Origin: Marinobacter salexigens
GTDB lineage: Bacteria; Pseudomonadota; Gammaproteobacteria; Pseudomonadales; Oleiphilaceae
Assembly (NCBI RefSeq): GCF_018860765.1
Contig: NZ_JAHKPV010000021.1
Location: forward strand, 675,845-739,844
DNA length: 64,000 nucleotides
Direction of reading: 5' to 3'
The notes under the pieces were generated by a model. It searched no databases. It saw nothing but the letters and a program-made list of their open reading frames with translations, and was not told the origin of the DNA. Of this stretch, positions 9,073 through 18,324 are shown one piece after another. The translations under genes and the position numbers were made by a program. Each line of letters begins with the position of its first letter. Position 1 is the first letter of the stretch.

Positions 9073-9762
9073 ATGGCAAAGAATCACCTGAAAACCCATA
9101 TCCTTTATGCACTGCCGCTTCTTTTTCCGGGCTTGGCGTTGGCTGGCGAAGTGTCTTTAACAGGCGAAGGCACCGTTCGCTATGAACCCGACAGCGCACG
9201 CTTAACATTTACCGCCAGAGCAGAACACGAGCAATCCGATAAAGCCACCGAGCAAGTTTCATCCTTGATGGATCAATGGCGCAAGGGTATCAGTGAGTAC
9301 CGGAACAAGCTGCAGGAATATTCCGACGCCTCGGTTAACTTGTACAGTCGCACCCTGCCTTCTGAATCCAGAGGACAGGAACCGCAAAAAAGAGCTGTTG
9401 CCTCACAGACTATTAGCTTCAGTATTTCGGATTTATCACTGCTCAACCCTATTCTGCAACAAGCTCAGTCGCTCGGTCTGAATTACAATCTCGGCCCCCA
9501 TCAATTTTTCCATTCCGAGGAAACACGAATGGAGCAGGAAGCCTTGGCTCTGGCCATTGCCGATGCGAAATCCCGCTGCGAGTTTGTAGCCAAGCAAGTG
9601 GACCAGAGCTGTGGCGATGTTGTATCGCTTAACATTAACGGTGGCCACCGCCCTGTGCCGATGATGATGGCGGCAGAGGCAAGGGGCGGCTCAGATACAA
9701 TATCCAGCGTGGGGGAGAGAGAAATCAACGCCTCGGTGAACGCAACGTTCGAGCTGGACTAG
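9073..9762 (+). CDS. Periplasmic SIMPL domain protein (DUF541)
   Basis: 229 aa with a signal peptide ending at ALAG-E (about residue 25), so exported. The SIMPL domain opening VSLTGEGTVRYEPDSARL and the C-terminal ISSVGEREINASVNATFEL are typical. SIMPL proteins form oligomeric periplasmic assemblies of uncertain role, some linked to oxidative stress tolerance. A strong ribosome-binding site (GGGGAGGA) precedes the start. The gene lies 30 bases after the amidotransferase and may be in the same transcript. It converges with tamB, with one base between the stops. Confidence 0.85.
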   Translation: MAKNHLKTHILYALPLLFPGLALAGEVSLTGEGTVRYEPDSARLTFTARAEHEQSDKATEQVSSLMDQWRKGISEYRNKLQEYSDASVNLYSRTLPSESRGQEPQKRAVASQTISFSISDLSLLNPILQQAQSLGLNYNLGPHQFFHSEETRMEQEALALAIADAKSRCEFVAKQVDQSCGDVVSLNINGGHRPVPMMMAAEARGGSDTISSVGEREINASVNATFELD

Positions 9763-9763
9763 G

Positions 9764-12700
9764 TTAAAAATCTCTGGTGTAGAAGATATCTAGAGAAGCG
9801 GCCAACCCACTGGCCGCTTCCAGATAGAAATAGCGGCCCAAATCGTAACGCAGTGCCACCGTGCTAATAGGCTCGAAAATTCCAACCCCGTAGCGAATAC
9901 TGAGTTCGTCTGTGAGGTAGCCACTGGCCACCACCGATGTTTGATCGCCGCTACCTTCTGCCTCTAAGGTCAACTGGCGAATACCAAGATCCTCTCCTAA
10001 CTGGCCGGTTACCTTGTTCACCTGAGTTAAGCCCAGTGAAATAGCGGCGCGGCTCATCTGGCCGTCATCACTTTGGCCCCGGGGCGCGCGACCAAGAATG
10101 ACATAAGACAAGGCATCGGACTGCGGCATGTCCGGGCTGGAAAACACTTCGGTTGTGGGCGATTGAACCGGCCCACTCAGGCGAATTCCCGCCACCACTG
10201 TATCTACCTGCCGGATGGCTTCGATATCCAAATACGGCTGCACCAGATTGCCAACAAACAGTAACCGCGCGCGTCGTAATTCTAGCTCCTGACCGTAAGC
10301 TTCGTATTGGCCATTGACCAACTGCAGGGTGCCTCTGGTGTCCATGTCGTTATGGATTCGTAAAGTTCCCTCCAGATCACCCGTCACACCAAATGCTACA
10401 AAGCCCACCCGGTCTTCGCCCACTACAACGGTGACGTCCATTTCCAGAGACTGTATAAGTGGCTCCTGCTGCTCCATACCAACAATCACTTCATCCTCAG
10501 ATACCGACACCGCCTGCGCCGGCAAGCCTTCGATTTCAATATCGCCCCGGGGTACCTCAACTCTGCCTTCCACACTCAACGCGCCTTCACGGAATGCAAT
10601 GGTAAGGTCTGGCGCCACTTCCAAATGTGCGTAGGGTTCGATGCTGAAAGGCAATCGTTCGCCGGTAATGCGAACCTCCCCGCCGGGAGCGCCTTGCCAG
10701 TCAACCTCCCCTCGAATAACAGCTTCACTGCGGTCATTGCTTCGGATGCGGCCACGGATATCAGCAGCGTTGCCTTCAAGCTCGACACTGATCGTTACTT
10801 CCTCCATAGGCAAAGGTAAGCGCGGATCTACCACCCGACCATTGGTAAGAGCCACCTCCCCTCTCACTGAAGGTTTCAACAGGGGCCCGGAAATGGTGCC
10901 CTCGCCATTTACTTCGCCAACCACTTCCTCAAGACCGGTAAACAGGCCAGCCAGAGCAATATCCAAGCCTTCCAGCTTGAACTTGCCTTCAACCGGCCGA
11001 TTCTTGGCCATCGGATCCAGGCTCATATCTACCGAAAGCTCGCCGAGTACCGGGCCAGACAAACGCACAGCGAGGTCCGCCTGCTCTGGCTTCAAATCCA
11101 GCTCCGTGGTTAGCGTTTCATAACCCAGAGTTTCCCATTCGCCATCCAGCAATATCTCAAAACGACCTTCGCCAGCATCGAGCGCTATGCTGCCATTCGG
11201 CCCCGCATCAGAAGAGGTGAAGTCGATTTCACCGTTTATGCTGGAATACCAGCGCAAGTTCTCTGGCAGTATCGGTGCCAGAGCCGTGGTGGGAAAACTG
11301 TCAATGCGGTAAACAATTCTCGGCACTGGCAGCAGCGTTTGATCATCAGCGCAGATTGAGCTTTGCTGCCAACGCCAACAATGGGCAGCAAAACTGAGTT
11401 CACCGTCTGCGCCATAAACGAGCCCTGCAGGTGAAGCCAACTCCCAACTCTGCTTCTGGCCGGGCACATCCACAACGCCTCGCGTAAGCTCACCCTGCCA
11501 ACTCGCCCAGGCATCACCCGCAGCCCCCTTAAAATCCAACTGCAACCTTGCGTCTTGATGCTGGGCATCAATAACCACCGAGTGGTCACCCTGTGTGCCC
11601 TGAGCTTTAACGGTGAGCGATTCAACAGCCTGCCCAGCTGCCGTAATGCCTGTGCCTTTCACCTCACTGTTGAGACGAAACCCGGACTCCAACTGGGCAT
11701 CAAGGTTCAGAGTTTCAACTGCCAACAGATCCTGCCAACGTAGCTCGGTCGCATTGGCAGTGAATTCCCCACGGGGGTCTTCGGGGGTACCCGTGAGCCT
11801 AAGCTGAAGATCAGCTTGCCCGCCAAGGCCCGGTAAAATCCTTTCTGGCTCAGGTAGCTTGAGGTCGAGCTCCGCTTTTAACTGAGCGCCCCACTGGCCG
11901 TTGCCTTCAACGCGGTTGTCACCAACAACCAACTTTAATTCCGGCACCACCCAGTCACCGGTTGCCGAGTCCAACCGGCCAGCAATGGTGGTTGGGCTAG
12001 AGCGCCACTGGCCCTTCAGGTCCCAGCTTGCCTCCATAGCGGGAACCGGCCCATCGGTGAGCTGCCCTTTTGTGGTAACGCCACCGCTGAGGCTGGCCTC
12101 CAAAACCGGCACCCAATAGCCCGGGTTAAAATTCTCCAGTTCCAGCGCGGCTTGCCAACTCAAAGGCCCAGAGAAATTAACAGCGCCACCACCCGTAAGG
12201 GAGCCTGCATCGGTTACCGCTGAAAGCTCCGTTAGCTGCGCCTGAGTGGCATCACCGGTAATCGATGCTGCTAACTCTGAACTGCCCTGAGGGGAATCAA
12301 CGCCGGCGGTCAGGTTCGCTTGGTAGCGCCCATCGCGCCAAGAGACATCACCATTCAGGCTACGTAAGGTAACCGGCGGTTCATCCAAACCAGCAATTAA
12401 CGAATACCAAGGAAATTGATTCAACTGTATATTCGCCTCCGCACTCAGCTCACCCTGCCATTGGGTGGTGCCGGTTACGACGACGTTTCGGGTTGAGCCG
12501 CCCGCTTGATCCTTGTTTTCTTCGCCCTCTGCAGAGAGCTCCAGCTGTATGCCCCGGGCCTCGGCGGTGGTAACCAAGCCCTCCAACGCGAGCTCGATCG
12601 GCCCTTCTGTGCCCGGCAAGGTAGCCTGCGCTTTGGTTTTAAACCCACGCTGCAGACTGCCCTGAGCCTCTGCAAACCAGTTTTTCAGTACCAGCGTATC

Positions 12701-13546
12701 CGGCAAGGCTTCCACAGCGCGGAAAGATTTTGAAGTAACCCGTAATCGCGCAGGTAAGCTCGCGGCCAAAGGCTCCAGCTTGCCTTCCAGAGCAGCATTG
12801 AGATAACCCCGGCTCTCGCCGGCAAGTGTCAGGTCTCGCACGCTGCCGGAAAGCGCCAAATCAATAGCCCAGTCACTGCCATAGGGGGGCGGCAAAAAAG
12901 CGCTGACTTCAAGATTAATTGGCCAGTCTCTTCGCGTTTCAACCCGGCCAGAGGCCGTAAGGGTGTAGTCATCAAGCTGATAATAGACTCGCTCCAGCTG
13001 CCAATCGGCCCCGGAGCCGTCTGCATCAAGTTCCAGCTTGTCCCACACTTTGCTGCCATTAAAGGTGAACGTACCAAGCCTTACATCGCTGACGCTCAAT
13101 TTAAGCGGTAACTCAAACCCCGGCAGGCTGATATCCCCACCACTCGCCTCTTCTTCCGAGGGCTGAATGTTCACCGCAAGGTGTTTCAAACGTAGGGTTT
13201 CAAGGCAGAGTTGCAGATCAAAAAGGCAGGAGGGCGACCAGTCAATAAGCGGCGCTTCAACCGCCACGCTTATCCCATAGCCTTGCCACTCAATACGATC
13301 TGCCTGCCAGGTTCCAAACAGCGAGCCATGATCGTTTACCGCCTCAAGCCCCGGCACCTGCTCAATCACCCAGGCGGTACCCGTTTCTGACCGTAGGGCA
13401 AGCAAAACCGCAGAGACAAGAACAATCGGTAAGAGAACAAGCAAACCGAGAAGCAACAGTATCCAAAATCGAACCCGCCCCATAGGTTTGCGTTTAGGCT
13501 GCTGTGGGGTATCAACACTGTTATTACTCTTATCTGATTCAGTCAC
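9764..13546 (-). CDS. tamB: Translocation and assembly module protein TamB
   Basis: About 1260 aa. A short charged cytoplasmic start is followed by one membrane helix (near residues 27-50), then a very long beta-rich periplasmic region and the conserved C-terminal DUF490/TamB domain, ending in an aromatic-rich segment (YTRDF). TamB spans the periplasm, works with TamA in inserting some outer-membrane proteins, and family members carry phospholipids to the outer membrane. I chose a GTG at 13546 that overlaps the tamA stop (GTGA), which suggests coupled translation; an ATG at 13579 would add 11 residues and cannot be excluded. Confidence 0.92.
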   Translation of the reverse strand: MTESDKSNNSVDTPQQPKRKPMGRVRFWILLLLGLLVLLPIVLVSAVLLALRSETGTAWVIEQVPGLEAVNDHGSLFGTWQADRIEWQGYGISVAVEAPLIDWSPSCLFDLQLCLETLRLKHLAVNIQPSEEEASGGDISLPGFELPLKLSVSDVRLGTFTFNGSKVWDKLELDADGSGADWQLERVYYQLDDYTLTASGRVETRRDWPINLEVSAFLPPPYGSDWAIDLALSGSVRDLTLAGESRGYLNAALEGKLEPLAASLPARLRVTSKSFRAVEALPDTLVLKNWFAEAQGSLQRGFKTKAQATLPGTEGPIELALEGLVTTAEARGIQLELSAEGEENKDQAGGSTRNVVVTGTTQWQGELSAEANIQLNQFPWYSLIAGLDEPPVTLRSLNGDVSWRDGRYQANLTAGVDSPQGSSELAASITGDATQAQLTELSAVTDAGSLTGGGAVNFSGPLSWQAALELENFNPGYWVPVLEASLSGGVTTKGQLTDGPVPAMEASWDLKGQWRSSPTTIAGRLDSATGDWVVPELKLVVGDNRVEGNGQWGAQLKAELDLKLPEPERILPGLGGQADLQLRLTGTPEDPRGEFTANATELRWQDLLAVETLNLDAQLESGFRLNSEVKGTGITAAGQAVESLTVKAQGTQGDHSVVIDAQHQDARLQLDFKGAAGDAWASWQGELTRGVVDVPGQKQSWELASPAGLVYGADGELSFAAHCWRWQQSSICADDQTLLPVPRIVYRIDSFPTTALAPILPENLRWYSSINGEIDFTSSDAGPNGSIALDAGEGRFEILLDGEWETLGYETLTTELDLKPEQADLAVRLSGPVLGELSVDMSLDPMAKNRPVEGKFKLEGLDIALAGLFTGLEEVVGEVNGEGTISGPLLKPSVRGEVALTNGRVVDPRLPLPMEEVTISVELEGNAADIRGRIRSNDRSEAVIRGEVDWQGAPGGEVRITGERLPFSIEPYAHLEVAPDLTIAFREGALSVEGRVEVPRGDIEIEGLPAQAVSVSEDEVIVGMEQQEPLIQSLEMDVTVVVGEDRVGFVAFGVTGDLEGTLRIHNDMDTRGTLQLVNGQYEAYGQELELRRARLLFVGNLVQPYLDIEAIRQVDTVVAGIRLSGPVQSPTTEVFSSPDMPQSDALSYVILGRAPRGQSDDGQMSRAAISLGLTQVNKVTGQLGEDLGIRQLTLEAEGSGDQTSVVASGYLTDELSIRYGVGIFEPISTVALRYDLGRYFYLEAASGLAASLDIFYTRDF

Positions 13547-15297
13547 AACTCTGGCCCCATGGAGAAGTGGACCCGCCATTCACCACCAAACTCCGGGTTT
13601 AGCCCCTTGGCAATGTCCAGACGCAAAGGCCCAAGCGGGCTAATCCAGCGAATACCAGCACCCGCACCTGTCGCGAGAGGGTCAAATAAATCGTTAATGG
13701 CGTTGCCATGATCAACGAAGAGAGCGGCACGCCAATTATCAGCAAACTGGTACTGGTATTCTGCGCTGCCTACCATGGTGTAGCGGCCGCCAACCGCAAC
13801 CCCGTTGTCGTTTTCAGGCGAGAGAGTTTGGTACCCATAGCCACGCACGCTCTGGTCACCACCAGCAAAAAAGCGCAAAGACGGCGGCACATCCTCAAAC
13901 CGATTGGTCCCGACACCGCCAATCTGAACCCGTGATAAAAAACGATGCTTGCCCGCGAGTGTAAACAACCCCTTGGCAACAGCATTTATATGCAGTATGT
14001 CCACATTGGAAAGCGCCGCCCGGTGTGAGCCGGTGACATTAAACTGCAAACGGTAACCCCGGGAAGGGTCCAACGGTGAGTCGACGTGCAACTTGGAATA
14101 GGCTACCCCAGGAAGCAAAAGTGTACTGGTGCCTTTCTCATCGTCTCCGATGTTAAAACGCTCTCCCTCCCAGCGTAACGACAGCACCTGTAGCCACTCG
14201 TTTTCAAGTTGGTGCTGCCATTGTTGACCGAACGTTAACAGATCAGACTCAACGTTCTCTATATCCTCACGCTGGTAACCCGCCGTAAAGCGGATCAAAT
14301 CCGTCATAGGAGGGTCTAGTGGTAGTTCGTACCAGGTGCTTAGGTTTTGTCTTGGCCCCGAAAGTTCCGTTTCTGCGCCCCGCTTGTGGCCCATTGGATT
14401 AATCCAGTGTTCCCGCCAGGTGCCACGGAAACGTGGACCTACATCCGTGGAAAACCCAAGCCCTGTAGCTATGGATCGAGCATCTCGACGAGTCAGGTCT
14501 ATGCGCACAGGAATAACGCCATCTTCAGCATTTGAAGGTCCGGCATCAATATCCACGCCCGAGAAATACCCGCTGCTGAGCAGGTCGCTGTTGAGCTTCG
14601 CGATTTCATCCGCATGATAGGGAATGCCCGGTTCAAAAGTCACAAAGTCGTGCAGAAGGCGACTTTCGAACCAGTGCCCTTCTTCAAAGGTCACTGCACC
14701 AAGCCGGTACCGATCACCACTCTCGAAAACCAGAGTAATATGTGCTTCCAGAGATTCCGGATCTACTTTAAGGGTGCGGGTAACAAAGCGACCGTCAAAA
14801 TAGCCTCTGCGCCGGGCGCGGGTTTGTAGGACGTTGCGAAGGCTGGTGTAATCGCCATGATTCAGTATATCGCCTTCGGCGGGGTGATCAGGCAGGTTAT
14901 CAGTGAAGTGCGAATCCGTTGCAGCAGCCCCCTGAATTTCAACCCTGCGGGATTTCACACGCACCGGGTCACCGGGTGTTATATCCAAAATCAGAAGGGC
15001 CGACTCTTCTGAATCGCCGTCGTCCACCTCCCAATTTATAGTTGGGCTGTAGTAGCCTAGGGCTCGCAGCCCCTTACTAGCTTGGCTAACGGCTGTCGAT
15101 GCATAGCGCCGAAGGTTGCTGGCACTGCGACCGTCCACTTCACCAACAAATGCTTCGGCGTTTTCCTTCAGACGTGGATAGTCGCCGTTAACACGAATCT
15201 CAACCTGGTGTGCCAAGCCGGTAGAAGACCACAGCAGAAGCAGCAAGCCCAGAAGCCGAATCCGCCCCGATTTCAAAATGTGATCAAGTGATAGCAT
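13543..15297 (-). CDS. tamA: Outer membrane assembly protein TamA
   Basis: 584 aa. Signal peptide (hydrophobic run 13-29), then periplasmic POTRA domains (about 33-270) and a 16-strand Omp85 barrel. The conserved barrel lid motif GGDQSVRGYGY is present, as is the terminal strand ending in an aromatic/hydrophobic signature (WRVHFSMGPEL). It is the outer-membrane partner of TamB, which follows at once with a four-base overlap. TamA of Escherichia coli is 577 aa. Confidence 0.95.
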   Translation of the reverse strand: MLSLDHILKSGRIRLLGLLLLLWSSTGLAHQVEIRVNGDYPRLKENAEAFVGEVDGRSASNLRRYASTAVSQASKGLRALGYYSPTINWEVDDGDSEESALLILDITPGDPVRVKSRRVEIQGAAATDSHFTDNLPDHPAEGDILNHGDYTSLRNVLQTRARRRGYFDGRFVTRTLKVDPESLEAHITLVFESGDRYRLGAVTFEEGHWFESRLLHDFVTFEPGIPYHADEIAKLNSDLLSSGYFSGVDIDAGPSNAEDGVIPVRIDLTRRDARSIATGLGFSTDVGPRFRGTWREHWINPMGHKRGAETELSGPRQNLSTWYELPLDPPMTDLIRFTAGYQREDIENVESDLLTFGQQWQHQLENEWLQVLSLRWEGERFNIGDDEKGTSTLLLPGVAYSKLHVDSPLDPSRGYRLQFNVTGSHRAALSNVDILHINAVAKGLFTLAGKHRFLSRVQIGGVGTNRFEDVPPSLRFFAGGDQSVRGYGYQTLSPENDNGVAVGGRYTMVGSAEYQYQFADNWRAALFVDHGNAINDLFDPLATGAGAGIRWISPLGPLRLDIAKGLNPEFGGEWRVHFSMGPEL

Positions 15298-15470
15298 CCG
15301 GCTGTTTCAGTGTTGGTCGCAATGGAAGTGATTATCGCTCAAGCGTGAGAGTTTAACGGCGGTCGGTCAAGTTAATCTGCGGCCAGACAAGTCGTAGGCC
15401 CGGTTCAAATGCGCTAACCTGTCTAACTAACTGCGCAGGCTATTACACCACAGAGATTGGATACCAGCGA

Positions 15471-16475
15471 ATGCTGAAAATTAACCGCGAGAATTTGAAA
15501 TCCAGCCACCAGCTAATCTGGCTGATTATCGACTTCCTGATGTTGGGCCTGATCATCATCAACCTCGCGTTCATTATCTGGGATTCTGTTTACAACTTCG
15601 CTGCCATCCAGAACGCCCTGAAAGAGCAGTTTCCGGCCCTTCAGGCGGCCTATCACCCAATCCATGAAAACTTCATTTTTTACGATGCCATATTCGTTGC
15701 CATCTTTCTGGCTGAATTTTTTGTGCGTTGGGGCTATGCAATCAAGGCCAAAGTATACGACCGCTGGTACTTTTACCCCTTTATCCACTGGTATGATCTG
15801 GTGGGTTGCATACCTGTAGGAAGCTTGCGATTCCTGCGAATTTTGCGGGTCATTTCTATTGTGTACCGCCTGCACCATTACAAAATCATTGACGTTACCG
15901 ACACCGGAATTTACCGCTTCGTAAACTTCTACTACGAAGCCTTTATGGAAGAGTTATCAGACCGCATTGTGGCCAAGGTGCTGAGCGGCGTGCAGCACGA
16001 AATAACATTGGGTTCGCCGCTTTTTGAGAAGATTCAGAACGATATTCTGTACCCGCGTCGAGAAATGTTATCCGACTGGATATCCCAGCGGGTTGCTCAA
16101 GCCGCAAAGGAAGGTTACGTGCCCAATCGCGGCGCTCTGAGAACTTACCTTGAAGACCGTGTAGACCATGCATTGAAGCAGAATGTGGAATTATCGCGAT
16201 TGAAATACCTGCCCGTGGTAGGTTCGACCATTCAGGAAACTCTAGAGGATGCAGTTGGCGATATCGTCGCCAACGTTATCCAACAGATATTGGAAGATCT
16301 GGCCTCCTCTGCAAATCACGCGTTTATTGAAGACATAGTAAACGCATTTATAAGCGGCCCGGATGAGCGGGATCATGAAGCAAGAAACGAAGCTTTGATC
16401 GCTCTGATTATTGAGATTATTGACGCCATTAAAGGCCAAGTCCACGTCAAACGCTGGCGCGAACAACTCCCCTAG
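15471..16475 (+). CDS. Voltage-sensor-like membrane protein without visible pore
   Basis: 334 aa. Four hydrophobic segments are visible: about 14-38, 68-90, 99-117 and 118-136. The last has the look of an S4 voltage sensor, with arginines at 120, 123, 126 and 133 in hydrophobic surroundings. The third contains YDLVGCIP, like S3 of ion channels (usually a D-x-x-x-x-P pattern). No S5-P-S6 pore or selectivity filter follows. Instead there is a soluble helical region of about 195 residues with two QETLEDAVGDIVANVIQQ-like amphipathic helices. It may be a stand-alone voltage sensor or an Ion_trans-related protein of unknown role. It converges with cysI. Confidence 0.6.
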   Translation: MLKINRENLKSSHQLIWLIIDFLMLGLIIINLAFIIWDSVYNFAAIQNALKEQFPALQAAYHPIHENFIFYDAIFVAIFLAEFFVRWGYAIKAKVYDRWYFYPFIHWYDLVGCIPVGSLRFLRILRVISIVYRLHHYKIIDVTDTGIYRFVNFYYEAFMEELSDRIVAKVLSGVQHEITLGSPLFEKIQNDILYPRREMLSDWISQRVAQAAKEGYVPNRGALRTYLEDRVDHALKQNVELSRLKYLPVVGSTIQETLEDAVGDIVANVIQQILEDLASSANHAFIEDIVNAFISGPDERDHEARNEALIALIIEIIDAIKGQVHVKRWREQLP

Positions 16476-16575
16476 TATCGGATCTCCGTTGCAGAAGGCT
16501 GCAGCGAAAGCAGGGGTTCCGGGCCTGAAGCTCAATCGGCGCAGCGCCAAGCGGCATTAAGCGACGAACAGCGAA

Positions 16576-16617
16576 CCTCTGAACAATGCCGCCGGCGTTG
16601 GCTATGTTATTCAGAGG
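16576..16617. terminator. Branched hairpin between convergent genes
   Basis: Outer arms CCTCTGAA (16576-16583) and TTCAGAGG (16610-16617) enclose an inner stem CAATGCCG-C-CGGCGTTG (16584-16600). It sits between the ends of the voltage-sensor-like gene and cysI and would work for either strand. No clear T run is present, so termination is plausible but not certain. Confidence 0.4.
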
Positions 16618-16626
16618 CCAGCTATT

Positions 16627-18324
16627 CTATTTCAAAGGTTGGTGCAACATCGCCGGTGTACGTTCTTGTTCCACAATACCCGCTCTCACCAGAAAATCAC
16701 CAAAACGCTCCTCAGCTTCACGTTGCTGCTGGTAGGCTCGGAACAGCGGCCGTAACTCACTCAGTATGGTGTCGGTATCAATGTTCTCACGGTACAGCCG
16801 GTTCATACGCTGGCCTGAGAAGTCAGCTCCCAAGTATAGATTGTACTTACCCGGCGCTTTGCCGGTCAGCGCAATCTCGCCCAAATACGGGCGGGCACAG
16901 CCATTCGGGCAACCGGTAATGCGTAGGTTGATGGCATCGGGCTCCAACCCCTCTTTTGCCATGGCACGCTCTACGCGAGTCACAAACTCGGGTAGGAAGC
17001 GCTCGGCTTCTGCCATCGCCAAACCACAAGTTGGCAGAGCGACACAGGCCATGGAGTTCTGTCGCAAGGGCGAGCTGCGGTTACCCGCATCAAGCTTGTA
17101 CTCTTCCACGATAGCGTCCACGGCAGCCTTGTTCTTGGGCGATACGTTGGCGATAACCAAATTCTGGTTACAGGTAATGCGAAAGCTGCCGTCGTGAATT
17201 TCTGCAATTTTTCGGAGGGCTGTTCGCAACAGGCCGTTTTCGGTATCCGCCACCCGGCCGGTTGGGATAAGCAACGTCAAGTGCTGATTGCCATCCTCGC
17301 CTTCCACCCAGCCAAACCGGTCACCGTTGTGGCTTAGGCTGAATGAGCGCGGCTTTTCAAAGGCCTGCCCGTGATTTTCCACAAAGCGCTCCCGAAACCA
17401 GTCCATGCCATAGTCATCAATGGTGTACTTAAAGCGCGCATGGGCGCGATTGGTGCGATCACCAAAATCCCGCTGAATGGCGCAGATGGCTTCACAAGCG
17501 TCCACAATTTGTTCTTTGGGCACATATCCCGCCATGGTGGCCAGCCGAGGATAGGTGGCCGGATCACCGTAAGTCAGCCCCATTCCTCCGCCAACTACCA
17601 CGTTGAAACCAAGAATTTGGCCAGCTTCAACAATGGCAATCAGGCCGATATCGTTGGCAAACACATCGCAATCGTTTTCCGGAGGAACGGCCAGTGCGAT
17701 TTTGAATTTCCGGGGCAGATATTTGTACCCGTAGAAGGGCTCCTCTTCCTCACCCAGCTTTTGAACACATTCTTCCCCGAGCCAAACCTCGGCGTAGGCC
17801 GCAGAGCGCCAGCGCAAACGCTCACTGATGGCTAGCGACAGTTCATGAATCTCCCCGTGCAATTGCGACTGATGGGGGTTCACGTTACTGATCACGTTGC
17901 GGTTCACATCGCCACAAGCGCCTCGGCTATCTAAACCTAGGGCATGTATTTTCTGCATGAACGGCTGCATCTGCTCTTTGAACACGCCGTGGAATTGAAA
18001 GGTCTGGCGCGTAGTCAGGCGCAGAGTAGAATCCGCACACTCGTCTGCAATTTTGTCCAACCCCAGCCATTGGTCTGCAGTCAGCACACCGCCGGGTAAC
18101 CGCAAACGCACCATAAACTGGTAGAGCGGCTCAAGTTTTTGACGCCGGCGCTCATCTCGCACTTCCCGATGATCCTGCTGGTAAGAGCCATGAAACTTGG
18201 TCAGTTTGGTATCGTCTTCCGGCAAGGAACCTGTGGTGCGATCCGCCAGCCCGTCTAAAATGGTTCCACGAAGGTAGTTGCTTTTACGCTTGATTACTTC
18301 GGCTTCAGGCAGTTTCTCACTCAT
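16627..18324 (-). CDS. cysI: Sulfite reductase hemoprotein beta subunit CysI
   Basis: 565 aa (E. coli CysI has 570). It reduces sulfite to sulfide by six electrons in cysteine synthesis, using a siroheme coupled to a 4Fe-4S cluster. The four cluster cysteines are visible as C-x5-C (ACVALPTC) and C-x3-C (GCPNGC). The N-terminal siroheme-binding repeats include GACGDVNRNV. The ATG shares its A with the cysJ TGA stop, so cysJ and cysI are translated together. Confidence 0.95.
   Translation of the reverse strand: MSEKLPEAEVIKRKSNYLRGTILDGLADRTTGSLPEDDTKLTKFHGSYQQDHREVRDERRRQKLEPLYQFMVRLRLPGGVLTADQWLGLDKIADECADSTLRLTTRQTFQFHGVFKEQMQPFMQKIHALGLDSRGACGDVNRNVISNVNPHQSQLHGEIHELSLAISERLRWRSAAYAEVWLGEECVQKLGEEEEPFYGYKYLPRKFKIALAVPPENDCDVFANDIGLIAIVEAGQILGFNVVVGGGMGLTYGDPATYPRLATMAGYVPKEQIVDACEAICAIQRDFGDRTNRAHARFKYTIDDYGMDWFRERFVENHGQAFEKPRSFSLSHNGDRFGWVEGEDGNQHLTLLIPTGRVADTENGLLRTALRKIAEIHDGSFRITCNQNLVIANVSPKNKAAVDAIVEEYKLDAGNRSSPLRQNSMACVALPTCGLAMAEAERFLPEFVTRVERAMAKEGLEPDAINLRITGCPNGCARPYLGEIALTGKAPGKYNLYLGADFSGQRMNRLYRENIDTDTILSELRPLFRAYQQQREAEERFGDFLVRAGIVEQERTPAMLHQPLK

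Noticed and set aside
9764..15297. Many open frames on the plus strand inside tamB and tamA
   Set aside because: They are complementary-strand shadows of GC-biased coding sequence, without ribosome sites or family features.
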